Assembly: GCA_023262855.1 (NCBI GenBank)
Contig: JALQYQ010000017.1
Span: 37,485-101,484, forward strand
Direction of reading: 5' to 3'
Source: Crocinitomicaceae bacterium
Lineage (GTDB): Bacteria > Bacteroidota > Bacteroidia > Flavobacteriales_D > Crocinitomicaceae
Length of the DNA: 64,000 bases
The notes under the pieces were generated by a model. That model worked only from the letters and a program-made list of their open reading frames with translations. It had not been told where the DNA came from and searched no databases. Shown piece after piece: positions 1 through 9,135 of the stretch. The position numbers and the translations under genes are program-made. How positions within the stretch are numbered: the stretch's first letter is position 1; each line of letters begins with the position of its first letter.

Positions 1-645
1 TCTGAAAACACGTTCCAACGCTCCATGGTCAGCACCTGGAACAACTGTATACTTTAGGTTTTCACCGCCGTTGCATGCTTTAATCGCCTTCACCACTTTT
101 TCAGATTCTGAGATCGGAACAGCACGATCAGCATTTCCATGTTGTATCCACAAAGGAACTTGTGCCAAATTACAACCATCTTTTACATTTCCACCACCGC
201 AAAGCGCAACGGCTGCTGTAACAATTTCTGGATAAGCACCCGCAAAATGTAAGGTTCCGTAACCTCCCAAACTCATTCCTGCAACATACACACGGTTTGT
301 ATCCGTTTTGTACTGTTTTTGAACATACTGCAACACATGTAAAATCTTTTCAGGCTCCCATGATTTACCTGCTGGAACTTGTGGAGCAATCACAATCGCT
401 GGAATTGAACGTCCTTTATCGATTTCATGAATAACCCCATATTTGCGCACCAAAGCTAAATCCGAACCCGATAAACTTTTACCGTGTAAGAAAATTAATA
501 CCGGTGGATTATTTTGTAAAATACTATCCGCTGGAAGCGATAACCAAAAGTTATAATCTGATTTTCCCTTTTCCTCTGTCAATTGCCCAAAAGCTCCTGA
601 AATCAATGAAACAAAGAAAAGAATAAGAAATGTCGTTTTTTTCAT
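1..645 (-). CDS. secreted alpha/beta hydrolase / esterase (PHB depolymerase or prolyl-oligopeptidase-like), truncated by window edge
   Basis: Reverse-strand reading from ATG at 645: MKKTTFLILFFVSLISGAFGQ signal peptide, ...VLIFLHGKSLSG..., GMSLGGYGTLHFA (GxSxG), ...VPLWIQHGNADRAVP...; ORF runs off window start. Confidence 0.8.
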   Translation of the reverse strand, partial: MKKTTFLILFFVSLISGAFGQLTEEKGKSDYNFWLSLPADSILQNNPPVLIFLHGKSLSGSDLALVRKYGVIHEIDKGRSIPAIVIAPQVPAGKSWEPEKILHVLQYVQKQYKTDTNRVYVAGMSLGGYGTLHFAGAYPEIVTAAVALCGGGNVKDGCNLAQVPLWIQHGNADRAVPISESEKVVKAIKACNGGENLKYTVVPGADHGALERVFR

Positions 646-814
646 AGGACGGCAAAGATAGTGATAATGAGAGGAATGAAATGTTAAAAAACGTCAACAC
701 GTTGTTTTGAACATGGAGCATAGAACATGGAACATAGATTATGAAGGATAGAGTAAAAAAAAGATAAAGTCCTTTAGCGAAGCGGTCTAGAAGTCTTGAA
801 TTCTTTTGTCCTAA

Positions 815-1123
815 TCACCCAAACCAAACATCCTGAATCATCTCAAACCCCGCCTTTTCGTTGATGCGATGAATAATCACCTGTTTTCCATACGACAATT
901 CATCGCGCATAACAGAAGAATCCATCGTGAGGTATAAGACCTTATTTTTGATTTTAATTTCTTTCGTTCGATTTGCCACTGCAATTCCCATCATTTCCGG
1001 CCAGGCATCGATTATATCAAGTTCCTTCATTTTTCCATCCAAGCGATAGGCGCGCAATAACTTGTCAATTACCTCACTCAATGGCGCTTCATTAGAAGTA
1101 CGTTTTAATTCATCTTTGTTCAT
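815..1123 (-). CDS. DUF721 / DciA-like protein
   Basis: 102 aa; ...LLRAYRLDGKMKELDIIDAWPEMMGIAVANRTKEIKIKNKVLYLTMDSSVMRDELSYGKQVIIHRINE; immediately downstream of recF. Confidence 0.8.
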   Translation of the reverse strand: MNKDELKRTSNEAPLSEVIDKLLRAYRLDGKMKELDIIDAWPEMMGIAVANRTKEIKIKNKVLYLTMDSSVMRDELSYGKQVIIHRINEKAGFEMIQDVWFG

Positions 1124-2247
1124 ACTTCTTGTATTATTTGTGAAGGTAATTCAACGACAATTCCTTGATCAACAGAAAACAATTTGCTTTCAAATTCGCC
1201 CGTTTGAAAAATGGCACGAATACGATCTTCATCTGTATCGGTTACCAATACTTGTCCAAAATAATGATTCGAAACCAAAGCCAATAACTTAGCGACACGG
1301 GTTTGATCCAATTTATCAAAAATATCATCCAATAAAAGTACAGGATGCACATTCAAATGCTTTTTCAACCAATCGTACTGTGCCAAGCGCAAAGCAATGA
1401 TAAACGATTTCTGCTGTCCTTGTGAACCAAACTTTTTAATCGGATGACCTTTTATCGTAAACAACAAATCATCTTTGTGTGTACCTGCATTCGAATAATG
1501 CGTTATCGCGTCTTTTTTCTCGTATTGAATCAACAAGTCCTCAAACGATTGATCATTCAGTTGAGAACGATAATCCAAATGAACTTCTTCACTTTCCAAG
1601 CCAATGTAATGATAGCGTTCTTGAAAAACAGGAATAAATTCCTCTAAAAACGCTTTACGTTTCTCATGAATCGCCGTTCCAGTTTTAATCAATTGCTCAT
1701 TCCATACTTCGATGGACTCACGATCAAACAAACCATGATCGTACATATTGCGCAACAAAGCATTTCGTTGATCCAAAATCTTTGCGTAGCGCTGAATATT
1801 GTCCAAATACTGACGATCGAACTGAGATATAATGCCATCCATCCATTTTCTGCGCAATTCACTTCCCTCAGAAATTAAATCACGATCATAAGGGGAAATC
1901 ATTACAGCGGGAAATTGACCTATGTGATCGGCTAATTTTTCGTATTCTTTCTTATTGCGTTTGAACACTTTTTTCGCACCACTTTTTACGGCACAATGAA
2001 TCGCAATATCTTGATCGTCCTTGCTCCATGTTCCTTGAATGGCAAAAAACGCTTGATCGAAGCGAATATTCTGACGATCCATTACATTCATGTACGACTT
2101 GCAAAGACTCAAATAATGAACTGCATCCAAGATGTTTGTCTTCCCGGAACCATTCTTCCCAACAAAACAATTGACATTCGAAGACAAGGCTATTTCAGCT
2201 TCTTCGTAATTCTTAAAATTGATGAGATGGATGGATTTTAAATGCAT
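1120..2247 (-). CDS. recF: DNA replication/repair protein RecF
   Basis: LKSIHLINFKNYEEAEI, Walker A GKNGSGKTNILDAVHYLS, VLLLDDIFDKLDQTRV. ATG at 2247 preferred over the GTG at 2253 because a -7 element overlaps the latter. Confidence 0.95.
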   Translation of the reverse strand: MHLKSIHLINFKNYEEAEIALSSNVNCFVGKNGSGKTNILDAVHYLSLCKSYMNVMDRQNIRFDQAFFAIQGTWSKDDQDIAIHCAVKSGAKKVFKRNKKEYEKLADHIGQFPAVMISPYDRDLISEGSELRRKWMDGIISQFDRQYLDNIQRYAKILDQRNALLRNMYDHGLFDRESIEVWNEQLIKTGTAIHEKRKAFLEEFIPVFQERYHYIGLESEEVHLDYRSQLNDQSFEDLLIQYEKKDAITHYSNAGTHKDDLLFTIKGHPIKKFGSQGQQKSFIIALRLAQYDWLKKHLNVHPVLLLDDIFDKLDQTRVAKLLALVSNHYFGQVLVTDTDEDRIRAIFQTGEFESKLFSVDQGIVVELPSQIIQEV

Positions 2248-2252
2248 TGACA

Positions 2253-2260
2253 CAAATTTA
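2253..2260 (-). promoter_or_regulatory. Bacteroidetes -7 element TAAATTTG (CAAATTTA on +) upstream of recF
   Basis: Exact TAnnTTTG match; its G lies 6 nt before the A of the recF ATG (2247). Confidence 0.5.
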
Positions 2261-2361
2261 AACCAATTTTTGCTCGCTCCGAATTTTTAGTGATTTTGTT
2301 TTAAATTGTCTTTAAGCACAATCTTGTTGAAAACTTCGCTTTTGTTAATCAAAAAAAAAAC

Positions 2362-2369
2362 TATTTTTG
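2362..2369 (+). promoter_or_regulatory. Bacteroidetes -7 element TATTTTTG upstream of the TPR gene
   Basis: Exact TAnnTTTG, 20 nt before ATG 2390; TTG triplets ~20 nt further upstream. Confidence 0.55.
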
Positions 2370-2389
2370 CAGGGCTAAATTTGCAGATA

Positions 2390-3034
2390 ATGTTAGAAAA
2401 TTTTTCAGTACAAGAAATTAAAAGACACTTAGAGTCAAACAAGAATATGCGTTTCGTCACTTACGGAGTGGGTGGTTTACTTGTTTTAGTAATCGGATAT
2501 TTCGCATACATTCAATTCATGTGGAAGCCTGACAATGAGAAATCGAAAGATGCTTATTGGATTGGTTTGAACTACGCAAGTCAAGATTCAACTGACTTAG
2601 CAATTGATGCGTTGAAACCAGTTGTTAAAAAATACGATGGTAAAATTGGTGGTGAAAACGCGCAATTTATCTTAGGAAGACAATACATGTCAAAAGGTGA
2701 ATTCAAAAAAGCATTGACTGAATTAGAAGGTGTTGACGTTGAAGATACGTATGTTTCTGCGATGGCAATTGGACTTCAAGGAGATTGCTACAGTGAAATG
2801 AAAGATTTCAAAACAGCGACTGAGAAATACTTAGAAGCAGCTGGATTGAATGAAAACGAAATGACAACTCCAATGTATTTGTTCAAAGCTGGATTAACAG
2901 CTGAGAAAACAAGTGATTTCGATACAGCAGTTGATTGTTACAAAAAAATTCAAGACGATTATCCTCAATTTGGTTCTCAAAAATCAATTGAAAAATACAT
3001 CGCTCGATCTTCAAGCAAAACAACAAAAAAATAA
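2390..3034 (+). CDS. membrane-anchored tetratricopeptide repeat protein
   Basis: MLENFSVQEIKRHLESNKNMRFVTYGVGGLLVLVIGYFAYIQFMW then TPR-like helices; start moved to ATG 2390 from the ORF-track 2306. Confidence 0.8.
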   Translation: MLENFSVQEIKRHLESNKNMRFVTYGVGGLLVLVIGYFAYIQFMWKPDNEKSKDAYWIGLNYASQDSTDLAIDALKPVVKKYDGKIGGENAQFILGRQYMSKGEFKKALTELEGVDVEDTYVSAMAIGLQGDCYSEMKDFKTATEKYLEAAGLNENEMTTPMYLFKAGLTAEKTSDFDTAVDCYKKIQDDYPQFGSQKSIEKYIARSSSKTTKK

Positions 3035-3553
3035 ATGGCTACTGCATTACGCAATCTGTCAGAATACGATAAGGACTTTGTTCCAAACGGTGCCGATTTT
3101 AAAGTCGGCATTGTTGTTTCTGAATGGAACGATTCAATTACCTTGAATCTGTTAAAAGGTGCTAAAGAAGCATTGTTAGACAATGGTGTAAAAGAAGAAA
3201 ACATTTTGGTGCGTTTTGTTCCAGGTGCTTTCGAACTTCCATTGGGAGCTCAATACATGTGTGAATTTACAGATGTAGATGGCGTTGTTGCCATTGGCGT
3301 TGTCATTCAAGGTGAAACAAAACATTTTGACTTTGTATGCGACGGTGCAACACAAGGAATCAAAGACATCAATCTAAAATACAATACGCCAGTTGCCTTC
3401 TGTTTATTGACAGACAACAACATACAGCAATCGATAGACCGTTCAGGTGGCAAACATGGTAATAAAGGGATTGAATGCGCCATTGCTTGCATGAAAATGA
3501 TTGATTTAAAACGTCAATTTAAGTCAGTCGGAAAAATTGGCTATTCTAAATAA
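3035..3553 (+). CDS. ribH: 6,7-dimethyl-8-ribityllumazine synthase
   Basis: FKVGIVVSEWNDSITLNLLKGAKEALLDNGV...VRFVPGAFELPLGAQ...GVVIQGETKHFDFVCDGATQGI. Confidence 0.96.
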   Translation: MATALRNLSEYDKDFVPNGADFKVGIVVSEWNDSITLNLLKGAKEALLDNGVKEENILVRFVPGAFELPLGAQYMCEFTDVDGVVAIGVVIQGETKHFDFVCDGATQGIKDINLKYNTPVAFCLLTDNNIQQSIDRSGGKHGNKGIECAIACMKMIDLKRQFKSVGKIGYSK

Positions 3554-3590
3554 TGCAAAAGAAAAAAATAATCTAATTTTCTGATCAATT

Positions 3591-3635
3591 GAATCATGAA
3601 TCATAAATCATGAATCATAAATTATAAATTCCTAA
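3591..3635. repeat. degenerate short tandem repeat (ATCATGAATCATAAATCATGAATCATAAATTATAAATT)
   Basis: Visible iteration of ATCATGA/ATCATAA words, just 3' of ribH. Confidence 0.8.
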
Positions 3636-3645
3636 AGTCTAAAAA

Positions 3646-5031
3646 ATGACATTAATAAAATCAATCTCTGGAATCCGCGGAACGATTGGCGGAAAAGTAG
3701 ATCAAGGATTGACACCAATTGATGCAGTTAAATTCGCTGCAGCTTATGGTACTTGGTTGAAAAACAGAAATGCGGGAAGCAAAATCAAAGTCGTAATTGG
3801 GCGTGATGCGCGTATCTCTGGGCAAATGATTTCTGACTTGGTTATTTCAACCTTGGTTGGCTTAGGAATTGATGTTGTAAACTTAGGATTATCGACTACA
3901 CCAACAGTTGAAGTGGCTGTTCCAATGGAAAATGCGCACGGTGGAATCATTCTAACCGCAAGTCACAATCCAAAACAATGGAATGCATTAAAATTATTGA
4001 ACGAAAAAGGTGAATTCATTTCTGGTGCTGACGGTGAAGCTGTTTTAGCGATTGCTGAAGCTGAAAGTTTTGAATTTGCAGAAGTGGATGATTTAGGAAA
4101 AGTTAGTCAAGATGATTCCTATTTACAAAAACACATTGATGCAATTTTAGCCTTGCCATTGGTGGATAAAAAAGCAATTGAAGCAGCTAATTTCTCAGTG
4201 GTTGTTGATGCTGTTAACTCTACCGGTGGAATATTTGTTCCAGCGCTTTTAGAAGCCTTGGGAGTTAAAAACACCACGAAACTTTATTGTGATCCAACCG
4301 GACATTTTCCTCACAATCCAGAACCATTGCCAGAACATTTAACTGATCTGGCGGCTAAAATTAAGGAAGTTGGAGCTGATGTCGGTATTACTGTAGATCC
4401 AGATGTTGACCGTTTAGCGCTTGTTTGCGAGGATGGTTCGATGTTCGGTGAAGAATATACCCTGGTTGCAGTTGCTGATTATGTGTTAACGCATACGCCA
4501 GGCGCAACTGTATCAAACTTATCTTCTACACGTGCTTTGCGTGATATTACAGAAGACCGTGGTTTATTGTACAGTGCAGCGGCAGTTGGTGAAGTCAACG
4601 TAGTGACAAAAATGAAAGAAACGAATGCTGTAATCGGTGGTGAAGGAAATGGTGGTGTCATCTATCCTGAATTGCATTACGGACGTGATTCATTGGTTGG
4701 AATTGCTTTGTTTTTGAGTCATTTGGCGCACAAAAAAATGAAAGTTTCAGAATTGCGTGATAGCTATCCGAAATACACGATTTCGAAAAATAAAATTGAA
4801 TTAACGCCAGACATCGATGTAGATCAATTGTTGATGCACATGACAATCAACTATGCACACGAAGAAGTTGATACAACGGATGGTGTTAAAATTTACATCG
4901 GAAAAGAATGGGTTCACTTGCGTAAAAGTAATACTGAGCCAATCATTCGAATTTATTCTGAAAGCCAAAATGAGCAAATGGCCAATGATCTTGCCGAACG
5001 CATCATTCTTGAAATAAAAGCATTGATTTAA
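3646..5031 (+). CDS. glmM: phosphoglucosamine mutase
   Basis: SISGIRGTIGGK, active-site loop ILTASHNPKQWNALK, DPDVDRLALV, GGEGNGGVI; 461 aa. Confidence 0.9.
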   Translation: MTLIKSISGIRGTIGGKVDQGLTPIDAVKFAAAYGTWLKNRNAGSKIKVVIGRDARISGQMISDLVISTLVGLGIDVVNLGLSTTPTVEVAVPMENAHGGIILTASHNPKQWNALKLLNEKGEFISGADGEAVLAIAEAESFEFAEVDDLGKVSQDDSYLQKHIDAILALPLVDKKAIEAANFSVVVDAVNSTGGIFVPALLEALGVKNTTKLYCDPTGHFPHNPEPLPEHLTDLAAKIKEVGADVGITVDPDVDRLALVCEDGSMFGEEYTLVAVADYVLTHTPGATVSNLSSTRALRDITEDRGLLYSAAAVGEVNVVTKMKETNAVIGGEGNGGVIYPELHYGRDSLVGIALFLSHLAHKKMKVSELRDSYPKYTISKNKIELTPDIDVDQLLMHMTINYAHEEVDTTDGVKIYIGKEWVHLRKSNTEPIIRIYSESQNEQMANDLAERIILEIKALI

Positions 5032-5052
5032 TTCAATCTAATCATATAAATG

Positions 5053-5080
5053 AAAGCTCCGTTAGACGGGGCTTTTTTTT
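5053..5080 (+). terminator. intrinsic terminator after glmM
   Basis: AAAGCTCCGT-TAG-ACGGGGCTTTTTTTT hairpin plus T-run. Confidence 0.85.
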
Positions 5081-5717
5081 ATGGAATCTGAACTTGTTCT
5101 CCCAGAAAAGTCGGCTCAACATTCAATTTCACTTCAAAGTATGCTTTGACACAGGCAAAAAACTCACGAAACTTCGTTTTAATTCCATACATTTTTCGCA
5201 CATCAGTAGCATCAAATCCATAAGCTTCCAACCCAAAACGTCGCGCAATGTAAACCGCTCGTTGATTGTGAAAGTGTTGTGAAATGACAACAAATTGTTT
5301 TTGACCAAAAATCTTCCAAGCTCGAAGCACAGAATCATAGGTATCAAACCCTGCGTAATCTAAAAAAATATGTTCGGTAGGAATTCCACGGGAAATCAAT
5401 TCTTGTTTCATATCTTCAGGTTCGTTGTAATCCTTACTCCCATTATCACCACTGATGAGAACATTTTTTATTTTCCCAGATTCATACAGCTTCACGCAAG
5501 CATCAATTCGATGAAAGAAATACGCGTTTTCAGAACCTCCTCTTAAATTACGACTCGTTCCAAGCAATAACCCAGTTTTCACTTCAGGCATTTTTTCAAC
5601 ATCCGAAAAAAGAAAGGCCTTGCTTTCATAATAGACAGAAAAATTTGACCAACACGCAATAAACACACCTAAAAAAAATGTATAAATCATTACTTTCTTC
5701 CATCTGATTTTCTGCAT
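5079..5717 (-). CDS. ElyC/SanA/YdcF family (DUF218) protein
   Basis: TGLLLGTSRNLRGGSENAYFFHRIDACVKLYESGKIKNVLISGDNGSKDYNEPEDMKQELISRGIPTEHIFLDYAGFDTYDSVLRA. Confidence 0.85.
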   Translation of the reverse strand: MQKIRWKKVMIYTFFLGVFIACWSNFSVYYESKAFLFSDVEKMPEVKTGLLLGTSRNLRGGSENAYFFHRIDACVKLYESGKIKNVLISGDNGSKDYNEPEDMKQELISRGIPTEHIFLDYAGFDTYDSVLRAWKIFGQKQFVVISQHFHNQRAVYIARRFGLEAYGFDATDVRKMYGIKTKFREFFACVKAYFEVKLNVEPTFLGEQVQIP

Positions 5718-5758
5718 GTTATATTTTTTTATCGTGAAATGTTAAAATTTATTTGAAC

Positions 5759-5766
5759 CAAATTTA
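5759..5766 (-). promoter_or_regulatory. -7 element TAAATTTG (CAAATTTA on +) for the DUF218 gene
   Basis: Exact TAnnTTTG ~42 nt upstream of ATG 5717. Confidence 0.4.
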
Positions 5767-5837
5767 TCGCATTCTGTACCGCCACTCTGAAATGACACTC
5801 GCGAAGTTAACAACGAATTAAATTAAAACGTAAAAAT

Positions 5838-7520
5838 ATGAAAAAGGTCATCGGTATTGTACTTGTTATGCTGGCAGCATTTTCGCTCCAAGCCAACGAC
5901 AAAGAAATTGTAAAACCTACTTTAACGGAAGTAACGGTTTATGCTCAAGGAGCTCAGCTTTTCCAGAAAGCAAATTATACAATTAAACCAGGAATCACAG
6001 AAGTCATCATTGAAGGCGTTAGTCCTTACATCGATGCAAATAGTCTTCAAGTAAAAGCAACAGGTGCGGCAGTAATAATTGATTCGAAATACTCCCTTTT
6101 CTACCCAACACCTGAAGAAGTTAGTTTAGAAGGATTGCCACTAAAAATTCGTAAAGACATTCAATTGTTGGAAGATTCATTAAAAATGTTGGGTTACGAT
6201 ATTCAAGACATCCAAGATGAAATAGATGTGTTAACAGCTACAAAAAACATTTTAGCAAACAACGGAGCAATTCGTGGACAAGGAAAAGTCAATGATTCCA
6301 TCAATTTATTGAAACAAGCAGTGGATTATTACACCGTTAAAATGACTGAAATCAATAAAAAACTGTTGACACTAAACAAACGCAAAGCAGAGAAATACGA
6401 GAAAAAACGTGCGATGGAAGATCGCTTATTGAAATTGAGACAGCACCAATCCAGCACAGGCGCCGACGTTAAAGATCAAGGTCCAATTCACCGCGTTGTC
6501 ATTACATTTTCAGCTAAAGAGTTGGTTACAGGTAAAATCACCGTTTCCTATCTTGTTTCGGAAGCTGGCTGGGTTCCAATGTACGATTTGCGCAGCGATG
6601 GTTTGACTTCGAAAATCAATTTAACGTACAAAGCTCAAGTTTTCCAAAACTCAGGTTTAGACTGGGACAATGTGAAATTGAACATTTCGACAAACAATCC
6701 TTATCAAAATAAAACGAAACCGGAATTACATCCTTGGTACATTGATTACTATGCATACCGCAACGATTATTACAAAGATCAAAATGCGCCGTCAGTAATG
6801 GAGAAAAAAATGGAAGCCGCTGGTTATGCATACACCAATTCAATTTCTACAAAGGGATTAGCAGAAGTTAACGCAGAAACCTCTGCCATGTTTGTGAGCA
6901 CAGTTCGCCAATTGACTTCTGCAGAATTTAAAATTGATTTACCGTATTCAATTAAATCTGATAATGAACAACACATGGTCTTAATCAAAGTTGTTGACAT
7001 GGATGCAAACTACAAATATTACACGGTTCCAAAATTGGATAACTCAGTTTATTTGGTGGCTCAATTGTCAAAATTGGATGAATTAGGATTGGTTCCAGCA
7101 CAAGCAAACATTTTCTTCGATGGAAGTTATGTTGGTGAAACATACATTGATCCAACAACAATGGACGATACCTTGAACCTAAGTTTAGGCAGAGATCCAA
7201 ACATCGTTGTGAAACGTACCTTATTAAAGAAAGACTGTAAAGAGCGAATTGTAGGCGATAAAAAAGAGAAAACAATGTCCTATTCAATTGAAGTGAAAAA
7301 CTTGAAAGCGACGCCAATTGATATCATTGTTCAAGATCAAATTCCAATCACTACAAACAGTGAGATTTTAATTGAACCAGGAGATTTAGGTAAAGGAAAT
7401 CGAGAGGAAACAACTGGAATCGTTGAGTGGACTTATTCACTTAAACCGAAAGAAAGTAAACTGATCAATTTCAGTTACAAGGTAACCCATAAAAAAGAAA
7501 TTAATTTACCACAATATTAA
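5838..7520 (+). CDS. DUF4139 domain-containing (MuiA-like) secreted protein
   Basis: Signal peptide; ...TEVTVYAQGAQLFQKANYTIKPGITEVIIEGVSPYIDANSLQVKATG... and C-terminal beta-rich domain as in the mucoidy-inhibitor MuiA family. Confidence 0.85.
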   Translation: MKKVIGIVLVMLAAFSLQANDKEIVKPTLTEVTVYAQGAQLFQKANYTIKPGITEVIIEGVSPYIDANSLQVKATGAAVIIDSKYSLFYPTPEEVSLEGLPLKIRKDIQLLEDSLKMLGYDIQDIQDEIDVLTATKNILANNGAIRGQGKVNDSINLLKQAVDYYTVKMTEINKKLLTLNKRKAEKYEKKRAMEDRLLKLRQHQSSTGADVKDQGPIHRVVITFSAKELVTGKITVSYLVSEAGWVPMYDLRSDGLTSKINLTYKAQVFQNSGLDWDNVKLNISTNNPYQNKTKPELHPWYIDYYAYRNDYYKDQNAPSVMEKKMEAAGYAYTNSISTKGLAEVNAETSAMFVSTVRQLTSAEFKIDLPYSIKSDNEQHMVLIKVVDMDANYKYYTVPKLDNSVYLVAQLSKLDELGLVPAQANIFFDGSYVGETYIDPTTMDDTLNLSLGRDPNIVVKRTLLKKDCKERIVGDKKEKTMSYSIEVKNLKATPIDIIVQDQIPITTNSEILIEPGDLGKGNREETTGIVEWTYSLKPKESKLINFSYKVTHKKEINLPQY

Positions 7521-7539
7521 TATCTGCTACCAGCAAATG

Positions 7540-7568
7540 AAGGGGAACTCGAAAGGGTTCCCTTTTTT
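7540..7568 (+). terminator. intrinsic terminator
   Basis: AGGGGAAC...GGGTTCCCTTTTTT hairpin plus T-run. Confidence 0.75.
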
Positions 7569-7585
7569 GGTTTAAATAATAAAAG

Positions 7586-7593
7586 TATATTTG
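7586..7593 (+). promoter_or_regulatory. -7 element TATATTTG immediately before ATG 7599
   Basis: Exact TAnnTTTG; TTG at 7567-7569 at roughly -33 spacing. Confidence 0.5.
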
Positions 7594-7598
7594 TTAGA

Positions 7599-9110
7599 AT
7601 GATTGCAGCACTTAAAAAATGGTTGTCGGAAAATAAATTAGCAAGTTTTACCTTGCTGTTGTTCGGACTCATTTATTGCAGTATTTCACTTATTAATCAT
7701 TACAATTTTCGAACTGCCGCGCTGGATTTAGGAATGTTCAATCATGCCTTGTATTCCTTTTCGCATGGCAGAATGAATCATTTCACCTTGGATTTAGAAG
7801 CTTTTGGACCGAATTATTTTGCCGACCACTTCTCGCCCATCACTTTATTGTACGTACCATTTTACTACATTTTTGGATCTTGGACCTTATTAATAATCCA
7901 AATTGCTTCCATACTTTTTGGCGCTTGGGGAAGCTATAAAGTCGCACAACACAAGCTTCAATTCGCGAAAAAACCAGTTTATATTTTAGTCTTCTTTTTA
8001 GCACAATGGGCAATCATTTCGGCATTGTCGTTTGATTTTCATAACAATGTAGTTGCTGCAATGCTTGTTCCTTGGTTGTATTATTACTACCTCAAACAAG
8101 AAAAGGGAAAAGTAATTTTGTTTTTTGTTCTTATGCTAATTTGCAAGGAAAACATTGCACTTTGGTTGGTCTTTATTCTAATTGGTTTTATGCTTGAAAA
8201 TGGAATCAAATCCTTTTTTAAACAGTTCACTACCTTTCTGAAATTTGAAATCCCACTACTCCTTTTAGCTGCCATCTATTTCTACGTGATTGTCGGAAAA
8301 GTAATGCCTGCTCTTGCTGATGGCCACGCTGTTAATCAAATTGCACGTTTTGGACATCTTGGTGATTCAATCGGAGAAATCATCAAATTCGTTTTCACGC
8401 ATCCATTTGATACAATTAGGATGTTCTTTGAAAGCACGATGGATGATCCAATTTCCTTTGGAATCAAAAAAGAATTACACTTGGTGATTTTATTTTCAGG
8501 TGGAATTGCACTATTGTTACGTCCCGCTTATTTCATAATGTTGATTCCAATTTATGCGCAAAAATTATTAGCAGCTGATTTTGGATTTTGGGGAATTAGT
8601 GGTCAATATTCTATTGAATACACGCCAATATTAACACTCGCTTTCATTGATTTATTGAAAGTCATGCGCAAATGGAAATCCAAAAGTGCTTTTATATATC
8701 TCTCGGTTATTCTTGTGATTGGAACAAATTTAGTTACACTTCGAACGCGTAAAACACCGTGGTACGATCGAACTACTTCAGATTTCACGAGTAAAATTCA
8801 TTATTCATCTGATGGTTTAAACGTTTCTTATTTACGCCAAGAATTAGCAAAAATTCCAAGTGACATTCCCCTTTCCGTGATGTCTTGCTTGGCTCCGCAT
8901 TTAGCAAATCGGGATAAAATTTATCATTTTCCGGTGATTAAAGATGCTGAAATGATCGTAGTTCTGAGAGACAAACGCTCATTCTACCCGCTTAGCAAGG
9001 AAGATTTTGAAAAGAAAATCAAGGAACTTATTGACTCAAAAGAATACAAACTGGTAAAAGATGAATATCTCTTACTGATTTTGAAAAAAGTTAAACATTC
9101 AGCCAAATAA
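7599..9110 (+). CDS. DUF2079 family polytopic membrane protein
   Basis: Multiple TM segments; NHYNFRTAALDLGMFNHALYSFSHGRMNHFTLDL...FADHFSPITLLYVPFYYIFGS. Confidence 0.85.
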   Translation: MIAALKKWLSENKLASFTLLLFGLIYCSISLINHYNFRTAALDLGMFNHALYSFSHGRMNHFTLDLEAFGPNYFADHFSPITLLYVPFYYIFGSWTLLIIQIASILFGAWGSYKVAQHKLQFAKKPVYILVFFLAQWAIISALSFDFHNNVVAAMLVPWLYYYYLKQEKGKVILFFVLMLICKENIALWLVFILIGFMLENGIKSFFKQFTTFLKFEIPLLLLAAIYFYVIVGKVMPALADGHAVNQIARFGHLGDSIGEIIKFVFTHPFDTIRMFFESTMDDPISFGIKKELHLVILFSGGIALLLRPAYFIMLIPIYAQKLLAADFGFWGISGQYSIEYTPILTLAFIDLLKVMRKWKSKSAFIYLSVILVIGTNLVTLRTRKTPWYDRTTSDFTSKIHYSSDGLNVSYLRQELAKIPSDIPLSVMSCLAPHLANRDKIYHFPVIKDAEMIVVLRDKRSFYPLSKEDFEKKIKELIDSKEYKLVKDEYLLLILKKVKHSAK

Positions 9111-9135
9111 ATCGTTTATAGTTCAAACAAACACA

